The notes below the pieces were generated by a model, which searched no databases, was not told the DNA's origin, and saw only the letters and a list, made by a program, of their open reading frames with translations. Made by a program: the position numbers and the translations under genes. A stretch of 64,000 nucleotides of DNA from the NCBI GenBank assembly GCA_020081605.1, contig JAHREC010000013.1:2294001-2358000 (forward strand), given 5' to 3'. Shown piece by piece: positions 42,690-54,782 of this stretch. How positions within the stretch are numbered: position 1 is the first letter of the stretch; the number at the start of each line of letters is the position of its first letter. This DNA comes from Albifimbria verrucaria (Eukaryota > Ascomycota > Sordariomycetes > Hypocreales > Stachybotryaceae).

Positions 42690-44571
42690 CTACCGTGGTG
42701 CCGGCTTCTGTTCTGTGTACAACTCCTGCAGAACTTGAGCCATTGTGATTCGCTGGTTGGGGTTCGGCAGTAGCATCTCCTTCACTAGGCGCTCCAGGCG
42801 ATCCTTGGAACTCAGCTTCTCCCTGGCCTCGTAAATTTCCGTCAACCAGTCGCGCATCTGGTTGGTGGCGGGTTGACCATTGCCGTACTGCTTATGGGGT
42901 ATGGCAGGGTTGTTGACGCCCGCAATTTGCCAGTATAAAGGTTTCGGGTGGTGTCTCCGCGCGCGGCTGTCTGGGAAGGCGATCTTGCGCATCACGTACA
43001 GCATCGTGATGCCCAAGGCCCACACGTCGGACGGTGGACCACGTAGCTTCCGCCCGATAAACTCGGGTGGAACGTAGTACGGGGTTCCACCGCCACCGGG
43101 CGAGTTGGCGGCCAGCGTTGATAGGCCAAAGTCGCAGAGAACAGCGCCGCGCTCGGGGAATACAGTATGTTGGCGGGCTTAATGTCGTTATGCACCAGCC
43201 TGCGCCCGTGGATGTAATTCAAAGCGCTAGCGATGTCGTGCAAGATGCGCAGTGCGTCCTCCCGACTGCCTTGGAACTCGTCGTTGGCCTTGCTCCTCCA
43301 TCGTGGCATCGCGGTCAAATCCTGTGCGTCTACGTGCTCCATGTACAGAGACAGGAACCGTGCATCACCGCCATAGTATCGCACAATGGACTCGTGTTTC
43401 AAATCCTCCTGGCTTTGGCACTCGCGCATCCACATGTCAGCCTGGCGAATGACGTTGCGCTCGTGGACCTGGGGCTTCTCGTTGGGATTGGCAACCCTCG
43501 TCTTCAGTACCTTCACAGTCACAATATTATCGGGTACCTGTGAGTGGGTGGCTGTGTAGACAGCGGACAGCGCGGTGGAAGCGATGGGATCGCGCTTGGT
43601 TAGCTGATACTCGTCAAGCTCGCAAACGCCCTGGACCGCGATTGTCTCTCCTTGGGTCGCATCCAACAGAGCATGACTAGCCGCGGCGGAGAGCTCCTTA
43701 CTCTCGCGCCCATTGGGTATAGGAAAGACCAGAGGCTCGCGGACGGGGCGCAGAAACATGATGGCGCCATCCTGTGCAGCATTCTCGACCGGCGCATCGG
43801 GCTCAGAAAGTCGGCGCTTGACTCTCTTATCGTCTTCGTCCGGAGTCAGCGCCCGCTTCAAGCTCGAGTTTGCGCGGTCGACGCTGGTGACAGGCGACAA
43901 TGACTCTTCCTCAGGGACAGCAGGGAGTGCCTGATACAAGGTGACTGGTCGCTTTTCTAGGATCCGAAAGTCCAGCACATCAATGTCCCTAACAGAGATG
44001 CGCCAGGTGCCTGGTTTGAGGCCCTTGGGTTGGCCAGGATTGATAGTATGAGACTCATTCGTGGGTGGGCTGGCGAGCGGCGTCTGGGACACTCTGGCCA
44101 ACAGTATAGGGACGTCGGACCTGTTCAAGAATATTACCTTGTCACTGGCCGGGTCATAGTAAAGCTCGCACCAAAGCGGAGGGCGTGAAGACTCGTCCTG
44201 AGTCTCACCGGGGATCCTGACGGAGAACTTAATGTCTTTGGACGTCTGAGTCACAGCCAGGACCTTGTGCTCGGGCTGCTCCGAGGACGCAACCTCGGCG
44301 CGGAGGGCTAGCCACTGGCAATTATCATTACCGGGACTGACGGAGCGCGCGTTAGGCAGCTTGGTCAGAGGCCGGACGAGGATGCGGATGCCTTGTCGGT
44401 GGTGGTGATCCTCTAGTTGCAGGACATCCAGTGGGACCGACTCGCCGTCGAGGATGGTGACCTGCTCCTCGACGCGGATGCCCTTGAATCGGGCATCAAT
44501 CTCGGACTGGGAAAAGGCTCGGTCCTCCCCTCCGAGTCCTCGACGGAGGACTCGACCCTGTGAGGATGCAT
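42690..44571 (-). CDS. protein kinase-like protein with a fungus-type N-terminal half
   Basis: Single-exon protein of about 627 residues from ATG 44571 (MHPHRVESSVEDSEG). The first 200 or so residues form a beta-rich region of unknown type (ILDGESVPLDVLQLEDHHH, LWCELYYDPASDKVIFLNRS), possibly FHA-like, then a basic linker with a KRVKRR nuclear-localisation-like cluster. The kinase domain has the Lys of NIVTVKVLKTRV, YIHGRRLVHNDIKPANIL (HND in place of HRD, catalytic Asp kept), CDFGLSTLAANSPGGGG, and PSDVWALGITMLYVM. One base is missing near 44525 (after DSEG) and one in the G run at 43155 (after ILYSP). Both are needed for the DFG segment to join; the total is then whole codons. Specific pathway unknown. 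Confidence 0.82.
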
Positions 44572-44708
44572 GCGCGAGGTATCCGACTGGATTGCCTAGC
44601 GGCCCATGTGATGTTGGATGGTCAACGTCTTTTGGGACAGGTCCAGGTTAGGGTACCTATTTAGAGCAAGAAGCGGAGTGAGAAGGCGTTGGGTACCTGG
44701 GCCAACTC

Positions 44709-44735
44709 ACCTAACTATAAAATTTACAGTTAGGT
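44709..44735. repeat. inverted repeat ACCTAACT-N11-AGTTAGGT
   Basis: Perfect 8-bp arms separated by an 11-nt AT-only-but-one spacer, about 140 bp upstream of the start codon of the kinase-like gene. It could be a regulator site or a small hairpin. Confidence 0.6.
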
Positions 44736-46758
44736 AAGATAGGCTAGACAGGCTTATGCGACGAAACCGATGTTTTTGACTGGATGAAAGAGAGAGGAGA
44801 AGAAGAAAAAATTGGGGAGGCGAGCTGGTAAGGCTTCCGTAGGCCCCCAAGATTGTGGGTAGCGGGCAGCGGATAGCGAGTGGGCAGCGTGAGCAAGGAT
44901 GGATGCTGCCTACGATATGTCGGTAGCTGATGTAAGGCAAGGGAGGAGGTAAAGGTTGAGGTAGGTAGGCAAGGTTAGGGCAAGGTGGTCGAGAATTATT
45001 CCAGAACAAGGACGGATACGACACCGTTCGCTTTTAAGAGTCAGCGAGGAGGGAGAACAGGACAACGGACGGCTTGGCTTCACCATAAATGCAGGAACGA
45101 GGGTCGACGAGGGAGTCCTGGAGGGATAGGAGAACGAATGAGGGCCTACGGCGGGGGATTGTCAGATGCGCAGTCGCGAGGAAAGACGTAACGGGCCTGC
45201 TGATGGCGTCTCAGCCTCCACGGGGACAGTCATCGACGGGGAGGGACGGCCGGGGTCGAGGAGAATAGGCCACGGGTGCCTAGGCAAATTACCCCTCAAA
45301 CCCCGGTGGACGGCTTAAGCTATAGATAGAAGGATGGCAATGTGTAACGAGGGAAAAGAAGGCAATGTGATTACTTACCACGCTCTGAAGCTCGAGTCGG
45401 ATTATTGAATGAGCCAAGGCGGACGTCGAAATGAACAGCAGCGCAGGTAGCGTGCAGGCCGGTTCCTTGGACAAGCTCCGTCAGCAGGTTCGCGCGCCAA
45501 CGTGACCACTAGCGAGGCAAGCCAAAGGCCATAGTTTCCCGTCGAGGCAGAACGTGGTGACAGAGTTCTGGCACGGGCCGTAGATTTGGCTGGAGAGGGA
45601 GAAGGGGAGGGGGCTGTGCGGCTGGTGCTTGTGGCGAAAAGAAGCCACACCTTCCAGCCTCATCAATCATGTACCCACCAGCCTCATCGAGGCGCTGCAG
45701 CTAATGAGAGGAGGCCTGCCAGATGACGCTGGACGACGGTGTCCTGACGGGTAGTGTCATTGAGCTGGTGCAGGTGTTCCAGCAGAGAGACATTTAGATC
45801 ACAGAACGCTGGTTGGGGGCTCTTTGAAGTCGATTATGGAACCATTTGTATATCCAATTCAATGTTGCGCACATGGTTCCTATGATATATAATGACAGTC
45901 GTTTATGAATACATGCACATACACTCATTCTACAAGCAACGAAGCAACGAGGCCCGGGCATGATCAACTCTCAGATCGCATCAGTTTTTCTGTCAGAGCC
46001 GTAGAATTCCGAGACCGACTTACTACCTCTCTACGCAGCACAACCCTCTTCGCCGCCATATTGGTGGCCCTCAAAGTGCGAAGGACACGTGCGTATTATT
46101 CCACTTGCCAGCCCACAACCCGCTGGGGCGTGAAGTTTCTTTTTAAAAGGGTGTGTAACAAGCACATAGGCGAGCGTAACCGCCAATCAAATTGCGCGCC
46201 TATTCGTAAGGTGTGGACGGGACCGGAGTGTGCGGGTGTCATCATGTCAGCAGGACTTTGGCAGAACCTGACGCTGGAGGGTGCTGCGACGTAACCTGCT
46301 GGGGTGTTTGTCAGACGACATACCCCTCGAATCAATCGAGCGAACTTGTGAGAATTTGCACAGATATCTTGCGGACGAGTTTATGAAAAGGAGAAGGAGA
46401 AGGAGGAAAAGGAGGAAGATGGAAAATAAAACAAACATGAAAATAAAAGTACATCCATCGAGTGTGTGGCATCTCTCGCTCTGTATCGTCCACAGGCATC
46501 ATCGAATGTTGTGGAAGTGCGGAGGGTGACCGAGGGGTGAGAATAAACACGACGGTTGGTGACGTGCCAATGCCGCTTTGCACGAGAGCAGCCTGCTCTC
46601 CGAACGGCGATGCATGTCGTTAAGCCGATGAGGAACACTCGGGCACACGATACACTTGATTTGGAAGTATTCATCATATCCCCTTTGGCTTTTTCCTCCC
46701 CGGCACTGGAGGGCCGTCAACTGAAGCGTGCCAAATAACAATCACCGCGACGAGAAGG

Positions 46759-46788
46759 CCTCTCTCTCTCTCTTCTCTTTCTCTCTCG
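46759..46788. repeat. CT-rich microsatellite
   Basis: Imperfect (CT)n tract about 30 nt long in the gene-free tract. Simple sequence repeat. Confidence 0.7.
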
Positions 46789-47524
46789 CGTAAAGGGTGA
46801 ATCTATGAAACATTGCATTTCAGCCAGCCCCTTGCGGTGTGGGCAAAAGGGCAAAAGGAGGTTGCCGGGTTCTACCATCAGATTCGGAGGTGTGGACCCA
46901 CCCGATCGGATCTTACTGGTAGACGCGCGCTCACACCTCTAATCCTCACACACACACGCCTGTCCAGCCCTCCGCCACCGCCATGCCTGACAAGATAGCG
47001 AGCTCCGGTTGGCTGGTAGCGCTTCCCGCGCTAACCTCATGCAGGGCACTCTAGCCTCATCTGTCCCGAGCTAACCTTATCTGTCAAGTGCCGTTAGATT
47101 CGGCCAATGGCTGCTCGTCCAAATGTTGGCCTCAGGCTGTCATGCTTCACTTTGCATTGGGCAAGAAACTGGCAGTTAGATATGTTGCTACTCCCAATGC
47201 CCCAGCGCAACCGGCTCGATTGCTCCATCACGAAGGCCCTGTCCAAACCCAAATCCAAACCGCACCCTGTTTGTCGTCGCCCAGAGTAGCCCGTACTCTT
47301 TCACCCGCTACCGCATACCCTCGAGTTCACGGATTCTCCAGTGACCTTCACCCTGAATACTCTGTTTCTTACAGTGAACGATATACAGCCACAATGTCGT
47401 CTACCATCTGAACGCGCTCCTTCGCTGTGCGAGACCCGGGCTTCGACTCTCCCTCCTCCTCCCCCTCCGACACCAAACGCTCCCACCATTCTCCCCAACC
47501 GCTCCCTCACAGTGCTGTATCGAC

Positions 47525-48721
47525 ATGGACGACCCAGGGTGGGCTTGGCCCGCCTGGAAGTTTGGGATGAAGAGGTCCGACCTCTTCACCACCTTGCACG
47601 ATCAGTACAATACCTTCACCTTCACCATCCAAGACCCCGAGGCCTTCCACCACGACGTCTACGAGATTTCCCGCGATGCTGACACGTCGGACGATTTCCA
47701 CCGGCTGATGGCTGCTCGGCAGCAGCAGCGGCTCCGTGAGCTCAACGAGTCTCTGGAGTCGCTTGCTGTCGAGATCATTGCCAACCCGAAGCTGATGGAG
47801 ACCGACCAGTGGCAGCACGCACTGCAGCTCTTCCGGACCAAGTCGTTTGACTCCATCGTCCGCTACTTTGCAAGCTATCTCCCCGACGAATACCTCAACC
47901 GTCATAACGATGCCCACTCAACATGCTCATCCTTTTCCGAAACGGACAGCGTTCACACAGTCAGCACCAAGGCCAGCAGCGTCGACGATGCCATCTGTTC
48001 CATACTTGATCCCGAAGACACCTCTAATGCTCCTGCCATGACCGAGGAGCCGTGTCAGCTGGATCCCGACATTACTTACCATCCTTCTTACCCAAGCTCC
48101 ACCATCACCACCCGAATCCGACGTGTTGATCTTGGAGCACACCCTGCAGAAGTCGAGGCGGTTTCTTACCGCACAAATGCTCGCTCCCGCGCCATGTCTT
48201 TCTCTCCCGCCGAGTCGGAACTGTTTGGATCTGACATGCTGAGGCCGATAATACTTCCTGACGACGATGAGTCTTCTCAGTATGATCGTGAGAGTACTAT
48301 CGCTACTGTCTCTGATTGCACCGAAAGCCGCTCGTCACTCGACCCTGTCGAGGACAAAGAACACCTGCCCATCATTGAAATTCCTGACGATGAGGACGAC
48401 TTTCCTACCGCACAACATCCTGAAGATGATTTTGATTTCGACTTCATCAACGACGCCAATGATACCCTAGAATCCGATACCCCTACACCAAGACAAGAAG
48501 TACCCGCAACCTCCTATATTGAATATAAGTCTTCAGCATCACGAAGACGACCCTCACCTAGCCGGCGCACTATCTCATCGCGACATAATGTCTATCACCG
48601 GGACACTGGAAGCCCTATGCATGATATCCGAAGAAGTCCTGAGGAAGCGTTTAGTAGGATACAAAAATCCATGCAGGAACCTATATGGATGCGAACGAGG
48701 AGTAGAAGGCGGTTGGACTAG
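47525..48721 (+). CDS. conserved-looking acidic protein of unknown function
   Basis: Intact single-exon frame of 398 residues from ATG 47525. The N-terminal part is ordered-looking (WAWPAWKFGMKRSDLFTTLH, FHHDVYEISRDADTSDDFHR) with a Gln/Arg-rich helix (LMAARQQQRLRELNESLESL). The rest is Ser/Thr/Asp/Glu-rich and probably disordered, with acidic clusters (IEIPDDEDDFPTAQHPEDDF, FDFDF). The C-terminus is Arg-rich ([28 protein letters not shown]), suggesting nuclear or RNA/DNA contact. No domain is recognised. The clean frame, in a window where most genes show breaks, plus a CT-rich leader, support a real gene. Confidence 0.75.
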   Translation: MDDPGWAWPAWKFGMKRSDLFTTLHDQYNTFTFTIQDPEAFHHDVYEISRDADTSDDFHRLMAARQQQRLRELNESLESLAVEIIANPKLMETDQWQHALQLFRTKSFDSIVRYFASYLPDEYLNRHNDAHSTCSSFSETDSVHTVSTKASSVDDAICSILDPEDTSNAPAMTEEPCQLDPDITYHPSYPSSTITTRIRRVDLGAHPAEVEAVSYRTNARSRAMSFSPAESELFGSDMLRPIILPDDDESSQYDRESTIATVSDCTESRSSLDPVEDKEHLPIIEIPDDEDDFPTAQHPEDDFDFDFINDANDTLESDTPTPRQEVPATSYIEYKSSASRRRPSPSRRTISSRHNVYHRDTGSPMHDIRRSPEEAFSRIQKSMQEPIWMRTRSRRRLD

Positions 48722-49505
48722 CATGAGGAGAAGCAAGCAGATTTGTACATATGTGATGCTAACTGTAAATACTTGTATGTTATGGCAGACAATGTCGGCA
48801 AGCGTTCTTTTCATCGTTGACCAAGAGGTCATTGCCTCCTCCGTTCATGACTTACGATGTCCTTGTTTTCTGAAACGAACGATCCGTATTGACGTCAACG
48901 ATGGAAACATCTATGTTCTGATACGAAGTTTTCTTGGTAAGTACCCTTCGCCTGATCTGTTGCTGATGCATCACGATACCTTAGTGGTCAGCTGCCATGC
49001 GGTTAGTCGTGACCCGAAATCGGTGATGACAGATCACGCCCAAGTTCTAATCAATTTTCCCTTGCCTCCGAAACCATCTTAACACAACACTTTAATAGGT
49101 AAGTCTGATTTTGCTTTCATTACTAGTTGCTTGATGTCTTTCTTACTTTGGTTCTGCGGGCTTGAGCTCTAATTAATGTGGTGAGCCTCCACACTGCGGA
49201 CATGCTTTAATTTGACGACCCGTGTTTCGCTTCATGACTTGATGTAGCACTCCCTGTATAGTATTACATGAATATAAAATCAATCCAAATGAGCTTTAGT
49301 GAGCATGCCGCAATGAAATAAACATCGTGAAGAAGGACGACTTCCTGCTGGAGGGACATCACGTGTGCCTCACTTAATCACGTGTAGATAAAATTTCCAT
49401 TTACGACCGATAAGCATTCTGACGTCGATGCTTTGAGGAGTACTGGCTCGAACACCGCAACGATATCCCGAATCTTTTGTGTATACCGCGATAAACTCTT
49501 TTCAG
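48722..49505. other. intergenic region
   Basis: About 0.8 kb between the acidic-protein gene and cactin. It includes a perfect TGACGTCA (CRE/ATF-type) octamer at 48890-48897. No gene was seen. Confidence 0.45.
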
Positions 49506-51223
49506 ATGGATCCAGGGCGTCGGGCTATGCTTGCTGGGCAGAGGTCACCCTCGAAGCGGGACGTAACGTCGCCAAGAATCGACCCAAACACGCGAATCAC
49601 TAAAGCTGCGCGCCCAAGCGACTCCAAGGCATCGCAGAACCGAGCCAAGTACTTAACCCAGGATGAACAATCTCAACAATTTGTGGCCGACGAGGACAAA
49701 TTTGTTCTCAAGCAAGCCAAGAAGAAGGCCGACATCAGAGTTCGCGAGCATCGAGCGAAACCTATTGATTACTTAGCGTTCAACCTCAGATTCATCGACT
49801 CCGAACGCGATATATTTGACGATGACGATGCAGACACTGAGATCGTGGTCCCTGCCCCAGCATCAGTTGTGCAAGACTTGAATGCTGCTGAGCTAGCGGA
49901 GCTGGAGTCCGATATTGCTTCCTATCATGTGCTGGAGACGAATCCTAAGAATCTACAGTACTGGACGGCATTACGGACGCTCTGTCAAGATCAGAGGACA
50001 AAATTAGATCCCAACAGTCACGAAGGACGTGTGGTCAATAGTGTTGCGGATGATATAAATCGCATTTTAGCGCCCAAGACATACGACCAGCTCGAAGCGT
50101 TAGAAAAGCAGATCAAAGCGAAGCTTCAATCCAATGAGGATATTGACACAGACTACTGGGGCCAGCTCTTGCGCAGTCTATTAGTATGGAAAGCCAAAGC
50201 TACATTGAAAAAGATATACGAAGAGATTGAACTGAGCCGTGGCAATACATCAAAGGGAGAATCTTCGCAGTTAGACGAGTCTCGCTCGACAGCTGCGGAG
50301 CCGAAGGCGACACCGGTGCACAGCACTACGAAGGAGGCCGATGCACGCATTGCGCCAGCTAAAAAGAGAGCTCTGGATCATCTGGCGCCGTGCGGTTCGC
50401 AGAGAATGGCAATGAAGATCTATCACAAGCCACCAAGGCTCTGTACGACCGCGAAGTTGCTCGTGGTGTGTCTGAAAATGAAGAGATTTTCACGGCCGAG
50501 GAAGCTGTAACTACGGCGTCCAAACCCCAGTGGATGGACAAGTACCGTCCCCGAAAGCCTCGTTATTTCAACAGAGTGCAGATGGGTTATGAGTGGAACA
50601 AATACAACCAGACTCATTACGATCATGACAATCCTCCACCAAAGGTGGTGCAAGGATACAAGTTCAATATCTTTTACCCTGAATTGATCGATAAGACAAA
50701 GGCGCCAACATACAAGATCATCCGAGAACATGGACGAAGGAAGGGCGAGTCCTTCGCCGCTCCAGGCGAGGAAGACACGTGCCTCATCCGTTTCATTGCT
50801 GGGCCACCATATGAAGATATTGCATTTCGTATTGTAGATCGCGAATGGGATTATAGTGCCAAGAGAGAGAGAGGCTTCAAGAGCACTTTTGACAAGGTAC
50901 GTGGCTCAGACCCCAAAAACCCAGTCTTACACCTTCTTTTCTTTTTTTCCCTTTCCTTTTTCTTGCAGCAGATGAATTCTGTGGCCGGTTCGAAAAACAT
51001 GTGTTGGTTGGGTCAGCCAGCCACACAATGCGTAACCGCCAAACGCGCGTTTCTGACCTGCATCAAGCTTCTCTCATTCCCTAGTCCATGTTCAAGTTAA
51101 TCTGACACACCCCAGGGCATTCTGCAGTTGCATTTCCAATTCAAGAAGGTTAGATATCCAGCTTTCCCGCCCTGATCTACGATCGAATTACTGACCAGTC
51201 ATCAGATATTCTACCGAAAGTAA
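49506..51223 (+). CDS. cactin (spliceosome-associated protein)
   Basis: Conserved eukaryotic protein linked to pre-mRNA splicing and, in fission yeast, telomere maintenance. ATG 49506 (MDPGRRAMLAGQRSPSKRD); exons 49506-50896, 51116-51148, 51206-51223; 480 residues. The cactin middle domain includes EDKFVLKQAKKKADIRVREH, RAKPIDYLAFNLR and AELESDIASYHVLETNPKNL. The C-terminal domain, the family hallmark, has KPQWMDKYRPRKPRYFNRVQ, NIFYPELIDKTKAPTYKI, and CLIRFIAGPPYEDIAFRIVD, ending in GILQLHFQFKK|IFYRK across the tiny last exons. One base is missing in the A run near 50361. With it, all exons are in phase. The N-terminal Arg/Ser-rich region of animal cactins is short here. Confidence 0.93.
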
Positions 51224-53104
51224 AAATTATGCAGCAGATGGCTGGCCAAAGCGTCACGCCTCGTCAACAACATGGACAGCATGCGCTGAATGCTTACTAT
51301 GTGATCATCGAGAGAAGGACAATGGTATTGAAGGCAGCATAGATGAATGATACCCGTATTGCGACGCTCATTTCTGCGCTGTCGCTCAACTTGGTCTCAA
51401 CAAGGTGAACATGCTGCGTGTTGTCGACAAGGAGAACGACCAAGTGGATGCTTCAGTAGCACAACAATCGCTCATTTATGCGTCACATACACACATGAAG
51501 TCAACGGATGACCTTGTCTCCACTAGGAGGCAATATCTCCTCTTTGCAGAAGCCTTGCACTACAATAGACCTGGAAACTGGAAATAAGCCGCTTGTTTAC
51601 CACTTAGTGCGGATACTTATGCACAAGAAATGCTCACAGATGCTACTAGTTCGCCAACATGAATTCCATGCCAGATGACACCTCCTTCGGGACGACCGTG
51701 CTGTGACAGATGGAGGCGCTGATGGCGGCCAGGGTACCTGGGTTGTGTGCATATCGAAGACTCATCGAAGCTTCCACCCACATGCTCCCTGGGTGGCTTG
51801 CAGAAAGGACTTGCTCGCGATTCGATTGAGCCAGATTGGTTCTGGTCAGGGTACCTTGTGGATGCAAGGTGCCGCTCATCGCTACCTGAGGCAATGACAC
51901 CCCCACGGCTTCGCTCCAGAGATCCCGGGCCTGAGCTTAAGCAGGGCTGCGTACCAGGCCGGCAATGGGTGACACATCCCGCGAGATCACTCTATACGTA
52001 CTTGCTATAATCTAGGGTGAAGGCCGGTTGCGATGCAAAGGCTTCCATGAGCGGGTTTAGTATGCAAGCACGCCCTGACCAATGTTACACGCAGGCAGGC
52101 TCTTATCTCCAAAGCTCTTCGCTGCGTTACTACGGTCCGGCCTCAGTGGAGTGGGTTGTATTGGCCGCTCTAGCAGTACCTTGCGTTCACGTCCAGAAGT
52201 CTTCAAGGGCGGCCGTACTATGTACGTACATATTATATCCAGTGAAAGAGTACCCTGGTGTGGCCTCAGAGCAAGCAACGAAACCGGCCAGCGCTGGTTG
52301 GCCTGCGTTGCCAGCCCAATCACGTCGACTCCATGTGTGTTTTATCTTGATCTATACACACCCCCATCCTTGGTACTGCACTGTACATGGCACACAAACC
52401 ACTTACATCCGTCCTGATGAAGGGACAAGACGCGGAGAGACAACCACAAGCGCACATGGACACATACACAAGCAAGCACAAAATCATGCCTGGGTGTTTT
52501 TGGCGCACCGGCCATGCCGGGGCTGTCTTGGAGGAGGCGCATTCTGTCATCAAGTGGGAGTTAATGGCCTTGGTCCGTTCCTATCTTGTTTGCAACCACG
52601 CCTCTTTTGGCGCCGCAACTCCCTAGGAGATTTCTGCATGGCTTAAGTTGGATCTGGAAGAGGGTCCTATGTTCCCTGTCGTCTTCTTCATTACGAGCAA
52701 GGGAGAAGCACGTTTCTTCTGCTTACTCGGTGGGCCGTCTCTTGGAGGGGCTGTCGAGAGTATTTGTTTCTCTGATCCGGCCCCTTCGTCCTCGAGAAGT
52801 GACAGCACAGGTTCCCACCTCTTCATCTGTTCTTTTCTCCTGGCCCAGCACTCTCAACGGATCCTTGTCTAGCCACCTACATCTTCCCTACAAACCTTAG
52901 CCTTCTAAAACAAAGACCAAACAAACGGAGAGACTGCAGAATTCCTCACTGGAAAGCTGTCCTTCTTCGAAAGAAGTCACCATTCTGTTCCTAAATGCTT
53001 CCTCTTCCTCCGCTCCCACTGATGGGTCTGCCTTCCTCTGAGGGTGACCGAGCTGGAAGCTACACGAGCGTGCTCCTCCCGGACCCGGGCAACAATCAAG
53101 TTGT
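51224..53104. other. intergenic region, no gene recognised
   Basis: About 1.9 kb between cactin and the forkhead gene. A frame of 209 codons (52017-52646) has no domain or composition bias of a real gene. The last 300 bp look like a pyrimidine-rich leader of the forkhead gene. Confidence 0.45.
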
Positions 53105-54782
53105 ATGCCAGGTCTTGCCGAGACGGGAGTCATCTGTTCTCCTTCTCTGTCCGCTTCAGGGCATCTGAGCTATCCCTCTGACCTGAGCCTGCTTCGTCTG
53201 TCGTCGGCTCACCCGCTGCAGAGAACGCAGTCACTTCCGGCTCAAGGCCTGCGACCCTTTGCACCCATGTTATCCTACCGGCCCTTCTCTATCGACAGCC
53301 AGCAATCCTGGCCTACTCCGCCTTTGGAAGCGGATGATTGTGAGAGTTGTATTGGCAAAGCCTCCCCACCGTTGATGACATCCAACACTGCAAACTATCG
53401 CCAACTTCTCAGGGAACGTGGCCATCCCCATCATTGAGTTTCCATCAACCCGCAAACTGGGGTCAGCTGCACCATCAAATCCAGTTAACGCACGACTCAT
53501 TGGATACATCGCCACCTGCGCAAGGACAGGCACATTGCACTTCGAATAACTCCCCTACCTATATAGGAAGGATCAAGCAGGAGTTCGAAACCGACACAGC
53601 AAGGCCGTTCTATCAGTCCGCCTCTCCGGGAATACCATACGAGTTCTCGTCTGTGAGCATGTCGCCGTCTTCGCTGACGCCTGCGGACACCATGGCTGGC
53701 TTGCCTGGGTATCTCGAACTACCCGAGGGGGCCAGGACTATGTTCCAAACCGCTTCGTCCCTCACGAGCACATCCATGGGAACGGGACAGCGCTTAAGCG
53801 AAAGATTTCCTCTTTACCCGCATAACAGGCGTGAAGGCCCATATGCTATACTCATCTACTATGCACTGATGAGTAGACCCAACCATGCCATGACGCTGCA
53901 AGAAATATACCAGTGGTTTCGCGAGAACACTGGGAAAACAAGCAACAACAGCAAAGGCTGGCAGAATAGTATACGCCACAACTTAAGCATGAACGCGGTA
54001 AGTCAGCTTCCAGCTAAATATGCAGGTCGCCTGTTTTACATTGCATCGTCCGAGCGCTCTGCGGCTTGGCCTTTGCGATGGCTAGGGCAGCCTGCACGTC
54101 AGAGCCGAACATCGTCACCGAGATGCTAACGGACACTGTCCATAGGCCTTCACGAACCGTGATCCAGCTGGATCGGAAAACTCGAAGAGATCGGCCGAAT
54201 GGGTACTTGAAGACTGGGCCGTTCACGACGGTGTTCAGAGCACTACGAGATACCGAAAGGGAGCAAACTCGCGCAGACAGTTTGGCATCAGATCCCTCAA
54301 TCAGCCTACACGGCGTGGATCGCGCCATTCCCACACCACGCACATCCCGTCTTGGGAACCGATCTACAGCCCGGCCATCTCTATGCCACCTACCTCACAC
54401 AGCACCCTCACCCAGTCTCGACCTTGTATCCCCGGCCGATTGATGATGCCAGCCGCCTTCTCATCTGGAAGTATTATGAGCCCAGAAGTCAAGCGCGAGT
54501 TTCACAGCACACCTCCAACTCCCGAGCTTGCCATGGGCGACTCCTCAATCTCATGCTGCCCAGCTCCGGCTTGATAACGCAGAGCAGCGGCTTTGGTTTG
54601 CCCTCTATTGCTTGCGGTAGTAGCGACGATCTGCATGTTGGAGTGGGACGAAGCGACTTCCCTACACCATGAATGATGTGCAGCTCTCCTATCCTATCAA
54701 ACATGACGAGGATAGTAGCGATGCGACACCCCTATTTGCGCCCCTGGAAGACATCCCTAGCTGGGATGAGAACCTTTCCTAG
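53105..54782 (+). CDS. forkhead (winged-helix) transcription factor
   Basis: Nuclear DNA-binding regulator of about 510 residues. ATG 53105 (MPGLAETGVICSPSLSASG); exons 53105-53997 and 54146-54782. After a Ser/Pro-rich N-terminal region, the forkhead domain begins near GPYAILIYYALMSRPNHAMT and includes LQEIYQWFRENTGKTSNNSK and the recognition helix GWQNSIRHNLSMNA, which continues across the 148-nt intron as AFTNRDPAGS and WVLEDWAVHDGVQSTTRYRK. RHNLSMNAAF departs from the RHNLSLNxxF of classical forkheads. Single-base losses near 53428, 54568 and 54664 are needed; phases then agree to the TAG at 54780. The C-terminal region is Ser/Pro-rich with acidic patches. Target genes unknown. Confidence 0.9.

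Larger units (their letters stand above)
44572..47524. other. gene-free tract of about 3 kb
   Basis: Contains repeated AGGTA/AGGCAAGG-type motifs near 44650-44990, a CT-rich microsatellite near 46760, and GA-rich runs near 46385-46425. No protein-like frame was recognised. It includes the promoters of the kinase-like gene and the acidic-protein gene. Confidence 0.45.

Noticed and set aside
44650..44985. TTAGGG words as interstitial telomere repeat
   Set aside because: Only isolated single units occur, with no tandem array.
52017..52646. Open frame of 209 codons between cactin and the forkhead gene
   Set aside because: Composition is rich in Cys, His, Trp and Pro without any domain pattern, and its position gives no support; it looks like a chance frame.
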